Shown here piece by piece: positions 13,807-23,068 of a stretch of DNA of 26,728 nt. Numbering within the stretch: the stretch's first letter is position 1; every line of letters begins with the position of its first letter. The translations under genes and the position numbers were made by a program. The stretch is taken from contig NZ_CALEFV010000328.1 of the NCBI RefSeq assembly GCF_937877005.1, positions 1-26,728 on the forward strand. The letters are read 5' to 3'. Below the pieces are notes generated by a model. It had not been told where the DNA came from. It saw only the letters and a list, made by a program, of their open reading frames with translations, and ran no database searches. The stretch comes from an uncultured Fibrobacter sp. (GTDB taxonomy: Bacteria > Fibrobacterota > Fibrobacteria > Fibrobacterales > Fibrobacteraceae).

Positions 13807-15852
13807 CTAATCTACAATTCCCAATTTTCTTAGCCGGGAACGAATCGCTCCATTTCCGCGTCCCATTTTTTTAGAAAGTTCACTTGTTGTCAATCCTTGA
13901 TTGTACAGCTGTTCCAGTTTTAAGTCATCTTCTTCGCTCCAAGGCTCATATGCTTTGGCATACAGCAGCTTCTGAGATTCCATATGGGACATGCCGTTAT
14001 CCTGCTGAATAGTATCGCGCGATATTTGCACCGAACGCCCGGAGTTGCCAAGAAAATCCGTAATCGCGTCAACAAATCGTTGACCGAATTTTTCAATTTT
14101 CTTTTCTCCAAAACCGAATACGCCATACAAGTCTTCAATGGACAGCGGAGGCGTGCTAGACAGCTCTTTTAAAGTTTTGTCCGAAAGTACAACATAAGCA
14201 GGCCAGTTGTTCTCATCGGCAATATCTCTGCGCAACTTTCGTAATGCTTCAAATAAGCCGTCATCAGCGACAACACTTTTGTCAAAAGCCGAATGAACGA
14301 ATTCCTTCTTTTTTCGTTTCCGATCTTTTTCCGGTTCCGTCCTATCAGGAACAGCCAACTCAGCGATTTTCTTTCCCGAAAGGACTTCTTTACCGCTACC
14401 GGTGATTTTTAAATGATTGGATTCATTGTAGGCAATTTCGACAAATCCCAAATGCAACATTTGCAATAGATAATCATGCCAATCTTTCAAGGTGACATCG
14501 GCTCCCGCACCGAACGTCTTTATTTTATCATATCCATTCTGCACGATTTCTTCATCATTGAAGCCTTTGAGAATTTGCGCCGTCATTGAGAAACCGATTT
14601 GCTCGTTCGTACGCTTTATGGCAGAAAGAGCCTTCTGCACCAAGATGGTCCCGTCAAAGCGGCGTGGCGGATTTTTGCAGACATCGCAATTTCCACAGTT
14701 TTCGCTATCACTTTCACCGAAGTAATTCAGTAAAATTCGGCGACGGCAAATCAGCGATTCTGCATATTCCTGCATTCTGTCAAGTTTTTCGGAGTTGATT
14801 TCCTTTTGTCCGCTTTCATTTACGAACCCGCGAAGCGTTACGATGTCTTGATAACTATAAAACAGAACCGTTTCTGAAGGCAAACCGTCTCGCCCTGCGC
14901 GGCCAATTTCCTGATAAAAACTTTCAATACTTTTAGGCAGATTGTAATGTATTACAAAACGGACGTTGCTTTTATCTATTCCCATGCCAAATGCGATGGT
15001 CGCGCAAACCACATCAATCTTGTCATTTATAAAATCTTCTTGTACAGCATTTCGCTCTTCTGACGACATTCCTGCGTGATACGCTCTCGCTGCAACACCT
15101 GCATCACTCAAAATTTCAGCAACTTTTTCCGTATTCTTTCTGGAAAGGCAATAAATGATGCCCGATTCGTTCGCATGCCTTTTGATAATGGAAAGAATCG
15201 CCTTCGTTTTTTCTTTACCCGTATATCCACGGCGTACATCTAAACTCAAGTTCGGCCTATCAAACGAGCTGATAAAAACCTTATATGAATTCAAGTGCAA
15301 TTGTTTGACAATGTCTTCTTTAGTCAGTTTGTCTGCCGTGGCCGTCAACGCCATTATACATGCTTGCGGAAAATCATCGTGTAAATTTCCGAGCTGGGTG
15401 TATTCCGGACGGAAATCGTGCCCCCATTGCGAGATACAATGCGCTTCGTCAATCGCAAACAAGGGGACGCGTAAATTTTGCCGCATCCAAGGAATTTCTC
15501 TTTGCAGGCGTTCCGGTGAAATATACAGAATCTTTAGCCGCCCTGATTTTGCTTGCGACCGGATTTTGAAATTCTCTTCTTCGCTATTGTTGCTGTTGAG
15601 AGCACCTGCGGCAATGTCGCTAGCATTTAAGGCATCCACCTGGTCTTTCATCAAAGAAATAAGCGGAGATACAACCACCGTTGTCCCTTCAAGAATCAAA
15701 GCGGGAATCTGATAGCAAAGGGATTTTCCTCCGCCAGTCGGCATTAATACAAGTGAATCGCAATGTTCGAGAACATTCGCTATTATATCTTCTTGCATCG
15801 GGCGAAAGGAACTGTAGCCGAAGACCGTTTTCAGAATTTCAAGTGGAGTCAT
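13807..15852 (-). CDS. recQ: RecQ-family DNA helicase with a C-terminal helix-turn-helix-like extension
   Basis: A 681-residue 3'-to-5' superfamily 2 helicase. Motifs in order: Walker A MPTGGGKS (37-44), SPLISLMKDQ, DEAH with the RecQ aromatic-rich loop DEAHCISQWGHDFRPEY (135-151), the helicase C domain (AFGMGIDKSNVRFVIH, QEIGRAGRDG), the RecQ zinc site (cysteines in CRRRILLNYFG and CGNCDVC, about 370-392), a winged-helix region and an HRDC-like domain (about 545-620). The last 45 residues (EPWSEEDDLKLEQLY to RSRLRKLGI) resemble a Myb/HTH fold and are not part of standard RecQ. ATG 15852 is chosen over ATG 15900 because AGGAG lies 8 nt upstream, overlapping the stop of the metallopeptidase gene 5 nt away. 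It is the last gene of the defence operon. Confidence 0.92.
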   Translation of the reverse strand: MTPLEILKTVFGYSSFRPMQEDIIANVLEHCDSLVLMPTGGGKSLCYQIPALILEGTTVVVSPLISLMKDQVDALNASDIAAGALNSNNSEEENFKIRSQAKSGRLKILYISPERLQREIPWMRQNLRVPLFAIDEAHCISQWGHDFRPEYTQLGNLHDDFPQACIMALTATADKLTKEDIVKQLHLNSYKVFISSFDRPNLSLDVRRGYTGKEKTKAILSIIKRHANESGIIYCLSRKNTEKVAEILSDAGVAARAYHAGMSSEERNAVQEDFINDKIDVVCATIAFGMGIDKSNVRFVIHYNLPKSIESFYQEIGRAGRDGLPSETVLFYSYQDIVTLRGFVNESGQKEINSEKLDRMQEYAESLICRRRILLNYFGESDSENCGNCDVCKNPPRRFDGTILVQKALSAIKRTNEQIGFSMTAQILKGFNDEEIVQNGYDKIKTFGAGADVTLKDWHDYLLQMLHLGFVEIAYNESNHLKITGSGKEVLSGKKIAELAVPDRTEPEKDRKRKKKEFVHSAFDKSVVADDGLFEALRKLRRDIADENNWPAYVVLSDKTLKELSSTPPLSIEDLYGVFGFGEKKIEKFGQRFVDAITDFLGNSGRSVQISRDTIQQDNGMSHMESQKLLYAKAYEPWSEEDDLKLEQLYNQGLTTSELSKKMGRGNGAIRSRLRKLGIVD

Positions 15853-15857
15853 CTTTT

Positions 15858-16562
15858 TCACTCCTGCAAATGTTCCAGCTTCAGTTTCCTTTTTTCCCAA
15901 TCAGGCAGTCGTGTTTCCAGAAGCCGGTAAAATTTTTTGTCGTGGTTCGGGTATTTCAGGTGGCACAGTTCATGCACAACGACATACTCGATACATTCCT
16001 TCGGAGCAGCAATAAGCTTGATGTTCAAGGTCAATATGCCGCCTTTCGATAGCGAGCCCCAGCGCGTTTTCATGTCGCGGATTTGCAGGCGAACCGGACC
16101 TATTGGCGACGAAAAGCGGGCAGCACAAGCCTGAAAAACATTTTCAAACTGCATCTTGGCTCGTTCACGCAACCATTCGTTCAGGTTTTTCTTCACAGCA
16201 GCAGGGCGAATATCTGAAGCAACAACCCTAATGAACCCGCCATCGATTTTCACCGAGCGTTCTTTGCCTTTTTCGATTTTCAAACGGTAATGTCGTCCCA
16301 AATACAAGTGCGTCTCGCCACCAAGATATTGCCTTGGAGGTGGTGCCTTGGGAAATTTCGCAAACCAGTCCTGTTTTTCAACAATCCATGGAGCTTTTTT
16401 CTGCACCTTCTGCGCAATTGCGTCGAGTGAAGCACCCTGCGGAGCCCGTATCTGCACAGCACTATCCGGCATTACGGAGATTTCCAGAGTCTTGCGGCGG
16501 CAGAATTCAACCGCGTACGCAATCTCTCGGTCTCCATATTTAACAACGCACAGCTCATTCAT
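15858..16562 (-). CDS. YgjP/SprT-like zinc metallopeptidase (DUF45, M48-like)
   Basis: A 234-residue soluble protein with the zinc protease motif HELCH (197-201), a downstream histidine in YPNHDKKFY (about 207) and the conserved MKTRWGS (about 164-170) of the YgjP/DUF45 family. Genes of this family are often found directly after hsdR, and here the ATG lies inside the last codons of hsdR with an 8-nt overlap, so the two are translationally coupled. Its substrate is not established; a role in controlling or repairing the restriction complex, or in DNA-protein crosslink handling as in SprT relatives, is inference. ATG 16562 is preferred to the earlier in-frame ATG 16583, which would overlap hsdR further. 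Confidence 0.88.
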   Translation of the reverse strand: MNELCVVKYGDREIAYAVEFCRRKTLEISVMPDSAVQIRAPQGASLDAIAQKVQKKAPWIVEKQDWFAKFPKAPPPRQYLGGETHLYLGRHYRLKIEKGKERSVKIDGGFIRVVASDIRPAAVKKNLNEWLRERAKMQFENVFQACAARFSSPIGPVRLQIRDMKTRWGSLSKGGILTLNIKLIAAPKECIEYVVVHELCHLKYPNHDKKFYRLLETRLPDWEKRKLKLEHLQE

Positions 16563-19500
16563 GCGAACGCCGCCTTGCCACATTCATAATTTTCTCTTCT
16601 AGAGAATCAATGTCCGCATTCGACCAGCCAAAGCGCTCCCGGACACAAATATTATCGAATAACAATGTATCTAAATCGTCTCGCACCCTGTTTTGTGCGT
16701 CCTGATCGTTCCAGAATTGCACCTTGTGATGTTTTTTCAATGATTCAACAACAAATAAGGCTGTTTCAACTGCAAGTTGTTTGGCTTTTGACGCTTCGCA
16801 CTTTTTTCCATACAAGAACGCCGTCAACGCGACGCCATAATATGCGGCAGCATCTTCGTTTTCACTGATTTCTGCCGGAACGTCTTCGCGTTTCTTGCTT
16901 TTGAAATTTTCCTCCAATCCCTTTACCTTAGAGAGATACTCATCTTCCGACATCTTTCCCGTCTGGAAACTATCGATGACATCCTGAATCATCTTCGAGA
17001 ACTTAGTGTAAAAAGCGGGATCTTCTTCCATTTTCTCGGTAATAGTCTTCTTAAGTGCATGGGCAATAGCATCGGCACTGGAAGCCTTGCTGCGGGTATC
17101 GTAACCGGCAACCATGTCGTGAACCGAACTGAATCCTTTACTCAAAATATCCACGGGAGCCACAGTTTGTACCACGTTATCCGACTGAATATGTGTATCG
17201 AGCAACTTCTTGATTTTCGGTTCGTATTCGCTATAATCTATTTCGTCCGCGTAACGGCGCTTTACAGATATGCGCATATCCGAGAACATCTTGAATTCCC
17301 TGCGGATTCGCGTCATATCTTCGGCAGGGGTCTTTTCCAGGAACTTCTGCGATGACATTGCGATACTCAGGCATTTTCCGAAATCCCGCAGAGCCTTGTA
17401 AAAATCGTTACGGCGTTTTTCATCGGCCAGGTGGCGCTCCATCTGTTCGGGGTCGGCCTTGTTCTTGACCCCCTTGAAAACATCCCACAGGTTAGAACGC
17501 AACTGCGGCAACTTGTCCACTTGTTCCGAAACATCGGTCAGCAGGCCTTCCAAATCTTCGGGGTCAAAGCCTTCCAGCGCATTGTACATCGCCAGAGCCG
17601 TATCTAGGTTTTCTTGCACGTTGGCGTAATCTACGATATAGCCGAAATCCTTCTTTTTGCCGTCTTCTTCAAATAGGCGGTTCACGCGGGCAATCGCCTG
17701 CAAAAGCGTATGTTCCTTGAGCGTGCGGCATAGATACAGAACAGTATTGCGCTCAGCATCGAAACCCGTCAGCAACTTGTCACAGACAATCAGGATTTCC
17801 GGCTTACCCGAGCCCTTGAAACTATCAATAATCGACCTGTTGTATTCTTCTTCATCGCCGTAGCGTTCCATCATCTTTTTCCAGAATTTTGTCACGCGGT
17901 CACTCGGTTCTTCACCTACTTCCGAATAGCCTTCGCGCTCATCGGGGCCCGAAATAATGACTTCGGAACTCACATGGCCAATCTCTTCTAAAAATTCATG
18001 GTACAAAAGAGCGGTTTCCTTGCTCGGTGCCACGAGTTGGGCCTTGAACGGAGTCCCTTTCCAGTTTGCACGGAAATGCTCGCTGATATCAAACGCACGC
18101 ATATACACGACGCGTTCCGCCTTGTTCAGCATCTCGGCTCGGGCGTATTTCTTCTTCAGATCGGCCTTTTGCTTTTCATTCAGCCCCGCCGTAAAACGGT
18201 CGAACCAAAGGTCTATTGCAGCCTTGTCCTGCTTGAGTTCCGCGTGTCGGCCCTCGTAAAGTAATGGCACAACGGCCCCATCTTCGTTTGCCTGCTGGAT
18301 TGTATAACTCGGCTTGAGCATCCCGCCGAACTTGCCAAAACTGTTCTTTTCCTTTTTCATCAACGGGGTGCCCGTAAAGCCGATATAGCAGGCGTTCGGG
18401 AGCATCTGCTTCATGCGTGCGTGCAAGTTCTTGTATTGTGTGCGGTGTGCTTCATCGACAAGCAAAAAGATGTTGTTTGACTTTTCAATGTACTGGCGTT
18501 TATTCAGCGCCTTGTCGAACTTGTTGATAACGGTCGTTATCACGGCAGAATTGTCAGACTCCATAAGGTTGAGCAAATTTTCGCCCGAGGTCGCCTTGAT
18601 AACCTCCGTCCCGCAATTTTTAAATGTATCGTATATTTGCTTATCCAAATCCTTGCGGTCGGTAACCAACACAACTCGAGCATTCTTGATGTTGCAATCT
18701 AGATCATACTTCGAATCCAGCACGATTCCGTGAGCAAGCATCACCATCGAAAGGGACTTGCCCGACCCCTGCGTATGCCACACCAGGCCGCCCTTGCGCT
18801 TACCTTCGTTATCAATGTTACGAATGCGCTTTAACGCCGAATGGACAACAAAGAATTGCTGATAGCGGGCAATCTTCTTTATTCCCTCATCGAACAGGGT
18901 AAAGCGATAGGCGATTTCGAGCAAGCGTTCCGGCCTGCACAGGCAATAAATCAACCTATCCTGTTCCGTCACTACACGCTTTGTCTGCGGATTATTCTTG
19001 CGGAATGGCGCCAGTTTCGGCACCGAGAAAATCCTATCTTCATCTTCGGCAGAGACCTTTTTGTTGATCGCAGCCTCAATTTCCTTGTCCTTGATTTCAA
19101 GCTCGTGCCAAAGGCTCCAGAACTTTTCGGGAGCCCCCACGGTGGAATAAGTCGCAGCGTTCATGCTCACCGACAAAAGCGCCTGGCAAAAAACGAACAA
19201 CCCAGGAATGTATTCGTCGCCTTGATTGCGAATCATCTGGGAAATGCCCTGTTTGATTCCTTCTTCGGGAGACTTATTCTCGATGACTGCAAACGGGATT
19301 CCGTTCACAAACAGCACGATATCAGGGATAACACGGGCATTGGATTTCGAGCATTCCACATCAAATTCGGCAACCATATGGAACACATTGTTCGCCGGTT
19401 CCTGCCAGTCGATATAGCGAATGTCGTAACTGCGCTTGTCGCCCTCGACAGATTCTTCTTCGGATTGCGGGAGCGTGAGCAGGTCATATATCTTTGCATT

Positions 19501-19779
19501 CGTACGCACCAAACCATCGTACTGCATGTTTTTGAGTTTCAAGATGGCATTGCGTAAATTCTCTTCGCTAAAGTCACGACGGACACCCTTGTGCGTAAAC
19601 GAGTTCAGCTTACGCAACTGCGAGAGCAGAATATCTTCGAGCAACACGTTGGCAAGCTTGCCCTTGCGTTCCAGCATCACCTCTTCGGGCGTAAGCGGCT
19701 TGAAACCGAGATTCGCCAGCAACCGCATCGCCGGAATCTGCGATGTCGGAATCTCTCTGTAATCAGGCTGTTGTTGCAT
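16555..19779 (-). CDS. hsdR: Type I restriction enzyme R subunit HsdR
   Basis: The motor and nuclease subunit of a type I restriction-modification complex; it translocates DNA and cuts unmodified DNA with HsdM2S. Of 1074 residues, the N-terminal nuclease holds Asp153 (VIPDIVLF) and the ExK Glu167-x-Lys169 (VIENK). The helicase has Walker A TQGSGKS (336-342), DRKDLDKQI, DEAH (442-445), FTGTP (468-472) and LLTGFDAERNTVLYL with QAIARVNR (motif VI). A C-terminal helical domain that binds the methyltransferase core follows. All key residues are present, so it looks active. ATG 19779 is chosen because GGGAG lies 8 nt upstream; the longer frame to 19833 overlaps the preceding gene and lacks homology. 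HsdM is absent from the window. Confidence 0.95.
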   Translation of the reverse strand: MQQQPDYREIPTSQIPAMRLLANLGFKPLTPEEVMLERKGKLANVLLEDILLSQLRKLNSFTHKGVRRDFSEENLRNAILKLKNMQYDGLVRTNAKIYDLLTLPQSEEESVEGDKRSYDIRYIDWQEPANNVFHMVAEFDVECSKSNARVIPDIVLFVNGIPFAVIENKSPEEGIKQGISQMIRNQGDEYIPGLFVFCQALLSVSMNAATYSTVGAPEKFWSLWHELEIKDKEIEAAINKKVSAEDEDRIFSVPKLAPFRKNNPQTKRVVTEQDRLIYCLCRPERLLEIAYRFTLFDEGIKKIARYQQFFVVHSALKRIRNIDNEGKRKGGLVWHTQGSGKSLSMVMLAHGIVLDSKYDLDCNIKNARVVLVTDRKDLDKQIYDTFKNCGTEVIKATSGENLLNLMESDNSAVITTVINKFDKALNKRQYIEKSNNIFLLVDEAHRTQYKNLHARMKQMLPNACYIGFTGTPLMKKEKNSFGKFGGMLKPSYTIQQANEDGAVVPLLYEGRHAELKQDKAAIDLWFDRFTAGLNEKQKADLKKKYARAEMLNKAERVVYMRAFDISEHFRANWKGTPFKAQLVAPSKETALLYHEFLEEIGHVSSEVIISGPDEREGYSEVGEEPSDRVTKFWKKMMERYGDEEEYNRSIIDSFKGSGKPEILIVCDKLLTGFDAERNTVLYLCRTLKEHTLLQAIARVNRLFEEDGKKKDFGYIVDYANVQENLDTALAMYNALEGFDPEDLEGLLTDVSEQVDKLPQLRSNLWDVFKGVKNKADPEQMERHLADEKRRNDFYKALRDFGKCLSIAMSSQKFLEKTPAEDMTRIRREFKMFSDMRISVKRRYADEIDYSEYEPKIKKLLDTHIQSDNVVQTVAPVDILSKGFSSVHDMVAGYDTRSKASSADAIAHALKKTITEKMEEDPAFYTKFSKMIQDVIDSFQTGKMSEDEYLSKVKGLEENFKSKKREDVPAEISENEDAAAYYGVALTAFLYGKKCEASKAKQLAVETALFVVESLKKHHKVQFWNDQDAQNRVRDDLDTLLFDNICVRERFGWSNADIDSLEEKIMNVARRRSHE

Positions 19780-19804
19780 AAACAGTTCTCCCGCTAATCT
19801 ATTG

Positions 19805-21694
19805 TTACATCTCTTCCAAGCACAATGTCGCATTTGCTAATTGTTGCGTCCAGAATGCATGAGCCATACCATTTTTATACGTGCGTGCTTGAGTTCTAAT
19901 ATTCTTTATATTCATTAAAGCGGTTTCACGCAAGTCTTCGAAAGCCTTTTTCTTAGATTCTGGAGTGATTTTGTCTAAACACTTTGCAGGAATTAAATGA
20001 GCCATCAAGCGCCCGGGTTCTTTGTCTGGACGGGCATCGTGCGCAACAAGAAGATTATCAGATGCTGATATATTGAATAAATCCTTTAAGTGAATTGTTT
20101 CAAAAACTACAAATCCCTTTTGATGAGGTAATTCGCCAACAGGAATTTTACAATCCTCAATTATTAATAATTTACCATCATCTTTTAGCAACCGCTTTAA
20201 ATCTTCAAAAATAGATTTCCACTCAGTATGCGGAATTTCGTGTAGAACATTACACATCAAAACAACATCAAAGGAACCGTCATCTCTTCTTGTTCTTAAT
20301 GTGTCTAATTGGTTAAAATAACGATTACTTGCATCAGGGTAAAAATTACCTATATTGGAGATGCATGTTTCCCGGTTTGCAGAACAATCGTCATAAGCAA
20401 CATAATCTATTTTTTCGGGATTTATCCGACCATCTTCAGACAAATTGGCAATCATTCGCCCTTTCCCTGCGCCATAATCCAACAAAGAAATTTTTTCTTT
20501 ACCCCCCGCCCATATGGATTCCAGAATCGATTTGAATTGAAGGAATTGCGGGTCAGAAGAATCCGATTCAACAACACCTGGAGGCAAAAGACATTCAAAT
20601 GCAAAACGATTTGCTGCAAACTCATCCGGAAGATCTATGAACGAATGAAGTCGTTGAATATTTTCTTCGTTGCCTAAAAGACCTGCTAAGACTTGTTCCG
20701 GTTTTCTGCCTGAATACGAGACTGAGCCATCTTTAACATACCAAATACAAGAAGGATCAAAATGCGAGAGCAGAGCTATTGAATGGGTTGCAATCCAAAT
20801 TTGTCCCTCAGGGTTCAATTCTCGAATTTTGTCTATCATTTCAATTACTGCTGATGGATGAAGGTGATTTTCCGGTTCATCCATTACCAGAATGTAATTT
20901 GATATTTGCGCTCCTTGAGCGTATATCGCCACACACAACTGTAAAAGAATTATTTGACCATCCGATAGTTGAGCTTGCGCAATTGGATTGCCAAATATTG
21001 TGGCAACACCGTCTTTATTGCGATTTAATTTAACTCCTATAAATCGCTTGATTATTTCTTGCAACCGTTCAAAGTTTTCTTTGGCTGATATTTTTTCAGA
21101 CTCTTCCCCATCAAATTCTGGGTGGGATGTATTCCAGTATTGGTCATATACATCCTGAATCAAAGAAATGGCCGCATCCGCAAGTTGATTACAACCCAAG
21201 TTATTTGCTGACTGAGCCTTGGCTTTTTGCTCATATTGACGTAGTTCATGTGTACCTGTTAATTGAGTGCTCTTGGGAACGTAATTGACTATTTTTATGT
21301 TCTGATTTTCAGGTAAGTCAATATTAATAGAAAAGGGAGCGTTTAATTTCTTTTCAAATCCTTGCCTTTGGTTCTTTAAATCAACCACTTGTTTTTTTAG
21401 TTCTTCCGCATCGTTCTTCCTTTGCGGATCTTGCATTAATTGATTATAATGTGCTACATATTGTAAAATGCGATTATCCGTATTCATTATCACACGTGGT
21501 AAATCACGCCGTTCATTCAGATAATCTCGTCTATGCTGACATTGTCCATGTAATAAACGCAACACTCTTGATTTGCCTGAGCCATTTTTTCCAGCCAACA
21601 AAACAACATTGCCCAATTTGGACATTTTAAAGGCTTTTAATCCCAATCTATCTTTTTCTTCAATGTATTCTGTATTGAATTCTGTAATTTTCAT
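19805..21694 (-). CDS. ABC-type AAA ATPase fused to a SAM-dependent methyltransferase domain
   Basis: A 629-residue two-domain protein. The N-terminal half (1 to about 345) is an SMC/ABC-like ATPase: Walker A AGKNGSGKS (34-42), a charged helical insertion (about 85-120), an ABC signature LSDGQ (243-247), Walker B YILVMDEPENHLHP (267-280) and H-loop ATHS (302-305). The C-terminal half (about 380-545) is a class I methyltransferase: motif I LLDYGAGKGR (404-413), an acidic motif II region YVAYDD (431-436), FDVVLMCNVLHEIP (475-488) and GKLLIIED (507-514), then a helical tail. It lacks the NPPY/DPPY motif of DNA amino-methyltransferases, so it is not a replacement HsdM. AAGGAG overlaps the hsdS stop, 6 nt before the ATG. 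Its place between hsdS and hsdR matches prrC in E. coli. Substrate unknown; A+T-rich. Confidence 0.85.
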   Translation of the reverse strand: MKITEFNTEYIEEKDRLGLKAFKMSKLGNVVLLAGKNGSGKSRVLRLLHGQCQHRRDYLNERRDLPRVIMNTDNRILQYVAHYNQLMQDPQRKNDAEELKKQVVDLKNQRQGFEKKLNAPFSINIDLPENQNIKIVNYVPKSTQLTGTHELRQYEQKAKAQSANNLGCNQLADAAISLIQDVYDQYWNTSHPEFDGEESEKISAKENFERLQEIIKRFIGVKLNRNKDGVATIFGNPIAQAQLSDGQIILLQLCVAIYAQGAQISNYILVMDEPENHLHPSAVIEMIDKIRELNPEGQIWIATHSIALLSHFDPSCIWYVKDGSVSYSGRKPEQVLAGLLGNEENIQRLHSFIDLPDEFAANRFAFECLLPPGVVESDSSDPQFLQFKSILESIWAGGKEKISLLDYGAGKGRMIANLSEDGRINPEKIDYVAYDDCSANRETCISNIGNFYPDASNRYFNQLDTLRTRRDDGSFDVVLMCNVLHEIPHTEWKSIFEDLKRLLKDDGKLLIIEDCKIPVGELPHQKGFVVFETIHLKDLFNISASDNLLVAHDARPDKEPGRLMAHLIPAKCLDKITPESKKKAFEDLRETALMNIKNIRTQARTYKNGMAHAFWTQQLANATLCLEEM

Positions 21695-21704
21695 ATATTT
21701 CTCC

Positions 21705-22823
21705 TTATTTAACTCGCCATTGGCCGGTGAGGAGTTTTTGCATTAAACCTTGTTTCTGCTTTTTGTAGTTTTCAAGTTGCTGTTTGAGAAGAGAAATTTC
21801 TTCATCAAGCGATTTAAAATAGACTGCATATTTCTTTTGCTCTTCAAGACTAGGACAAAGAATGCTTTTTAGCATTAACGCAGAGAAATGTCTTTTATAC
21901 CCTTCCGGAATAACAGGATTCGCTTTTATTGCATAATATATATAAGTGGGATCATAACCATCCTTCGCAGATAATATTTTTATTCCGTCCGCACCTTGCG
22001 CAAACGGCATATGCACTATTTTCAACGCACAAGTGTGATCTCCAAAAATTATTAGAGGTCTTTTTGTTTTCAATACGCTAGATTCATCATTTGTCCACCC
22101 TGCAATTAAATCCTTAGATTGATCAACTATTGGATATTTACCCCTATTCAAATAGGAATCTTGATGGATTTTAGATGGAGGCGTTACACTCTTTATTATT
22201 TCAGTTAATGGAATTGCTTTCCATTTTAACGCAATTCCTTTTTCAAGTAAATTTTGCTTTAAAACGATGTTGAACTCCTTTTCTTTCGCTTCGATGAGTT
22301 TTTCCATTTTTTCAATGGCGGAGTCCCAGACCGAAAGCGTCGCCGCAATCTTCTTCTGCTCTTCAAGCGGGGGTAAAACTATTTTAAATTTTTCAACATC
22401 ATGAGATGTAATATTTGGATCTTTTCTACTGCTTGCCGCACAAGAACGCCAACGGTCAACATTTGCATTTAAATAGAATAAAACATATTCAGAACAAATG
22501 TCCTTGTCAAATTGTAATGCGGCCAAAGCTTGATTTATAGACGCAGGGAAAGTCAACAGGCCTGTTCTTCCAATTTGATTGAAGCCACCATACATAGCAA
22601 CTAAAACCGTTCCTGTTGGGTATGGTTTACATTTCTTCGCAGCCAATTCCGTTATACATTCATCAGTCTTTGTGATTTTTCCATTAGTCAAATCCATGGT
22701 TTTTACCCACGGCATATTCCCATTTTCAAAATATGCTTTATTCGATCTTAACGGAGTACTTCCAGAAGATATCGTTGCAATATCCCCCAACTTCACTTTT
22801 TTCCATCCATTAGGCAGCATCAT
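21705..22823 (-). CDS. hsdS: Type I restriction enzyme specificity subunit HsdS
   Basis: The 372-residue DNA-recognition subunit. Two target-recognition domains (about 5-150 and 200-320) are each followed by a conserved helical spacer: LPPLEEQKKIAATLSVWD (about 153-170) and CPSLEEQKKYAVYFKSLD (about 320-337), ending in the typical GLMQKLLTGQWRVK. The encoded EEQKK repeats show in the DNA as a 17-nt direct repeat with one mismatch (21832-21848 and 22351-22367). Spacer coding is G+C-richer than the recognition domains, as expected from domain swapping. The start overlaps the stop of the upstream zinc-ribbon gene by 4 nt (ATGA); the following ATG at 22820 is an equally possible start. The recognition sequence cannot be read from the protein. 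Confidence 0.94.
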   Translation of the reverse strand: MMLPNGWKKVKLGDIATISSGSTPLRSNKAYFENGNMPWVKTMDLTNGKITKTDECITELAAKKCKPYPTGTVLVAMYGGFNQIGRTGLLTFPASINQALAALQFDKDICSEYVLFYLNANVDRWRSCAASSRKDPNITSHDVEKFKIVLPPLEEQKKIAATLSVWDSAIEKMEKLIEAKEKEFNIVLKQNLLEKGIALKWKAIPLTEIIKSVTPPSKIHQDSYLNRGKYPIVDQSKDLIAGWTNDESSVLKTKRPLIIFGDHTCALKIVHMPFAQGADGIKILSAKDGYDPTYIYYAIKANPVIPEGYKRHFSALMLKSILCPSLEEQKKYAVYFKSLDEEISLLKQQLENYKKQKQGLMQKLLTGQWRVK

Positions 22824-23062
22824 TTGAACATTTTCCTTATATTCTTTTGAAACTCTTTGATTTTATCGCCCATAATTTCTTTCGCAATTTTCTCACCTTC
22901 GTTACATGCTAAAGACCGTAAAGAACTATAATCGTTGCTTCGACCGCAATTTGCACATTTGATTTGCTCGCCAATTTTCGGCTCATACCCATCGTAGGGC
23001 ACATCGAAGCGAGTCGATTTGCAAAAAATACACCTTAATGGAATTGTCCTTTTTTCTTCCAT
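22820..23062 (-). CDS. Small zinc-ribbon protein in the defence cassette
   Basis: An 80-residue protein with two CxxC knuckles, RCIFC (Cys11, Cys14) and KCANC (Cys36, Cys39), a segment FDVPYDGYEPKIGEQI between them and a basic helical tail (EIMGDKIKEFQKNIRKMFK). This is a treble-clef or zinc-ribbon arrangement, likely nucleic-acid or protein binding. The family is not identified. It starts 6 nt after the winged-helix/amyloid-motif gene and its stop overlaps the hsdS start (ATGA), so it is translated as part of the same operon and ties the KAP cassette physically to hsdS. Confidence 0.75.
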   Translation of the reverse strand: MEEKRTIPLRCIFCKSTRFDVPYDGYEPKIGEQIKCANCGRSNDYSSLRSLACNEGEKIAKEIMGDKIKEFQKNIRKMFK

Positions 23063-23068
23063 ACCGTC

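Noticed and set aside
19805..20600. The methyltransferase domain as a substitute HsdM.
   Set aside because: It has the class I motif I and a CNVLHEIP motif but no DPPY/NPPY, and no HsdM-like N-terminal helical domain.
20309..20677. Open frames on the plus strand opposite the ATPase-methyltransferase gene.
   Set aside because: They lack motifs, start sites or sensible composition and are shadows of the well-supported minus-strand gene.
21832..22367. Direct 17-nt repeat in hsdS as a sign of phase-variable recombination.
   Set aside because: Both copies encode the conserved EEQKK spacer region found in HsdS generally. There is no inverted partner, second hsdS or recombinase gene in the window.
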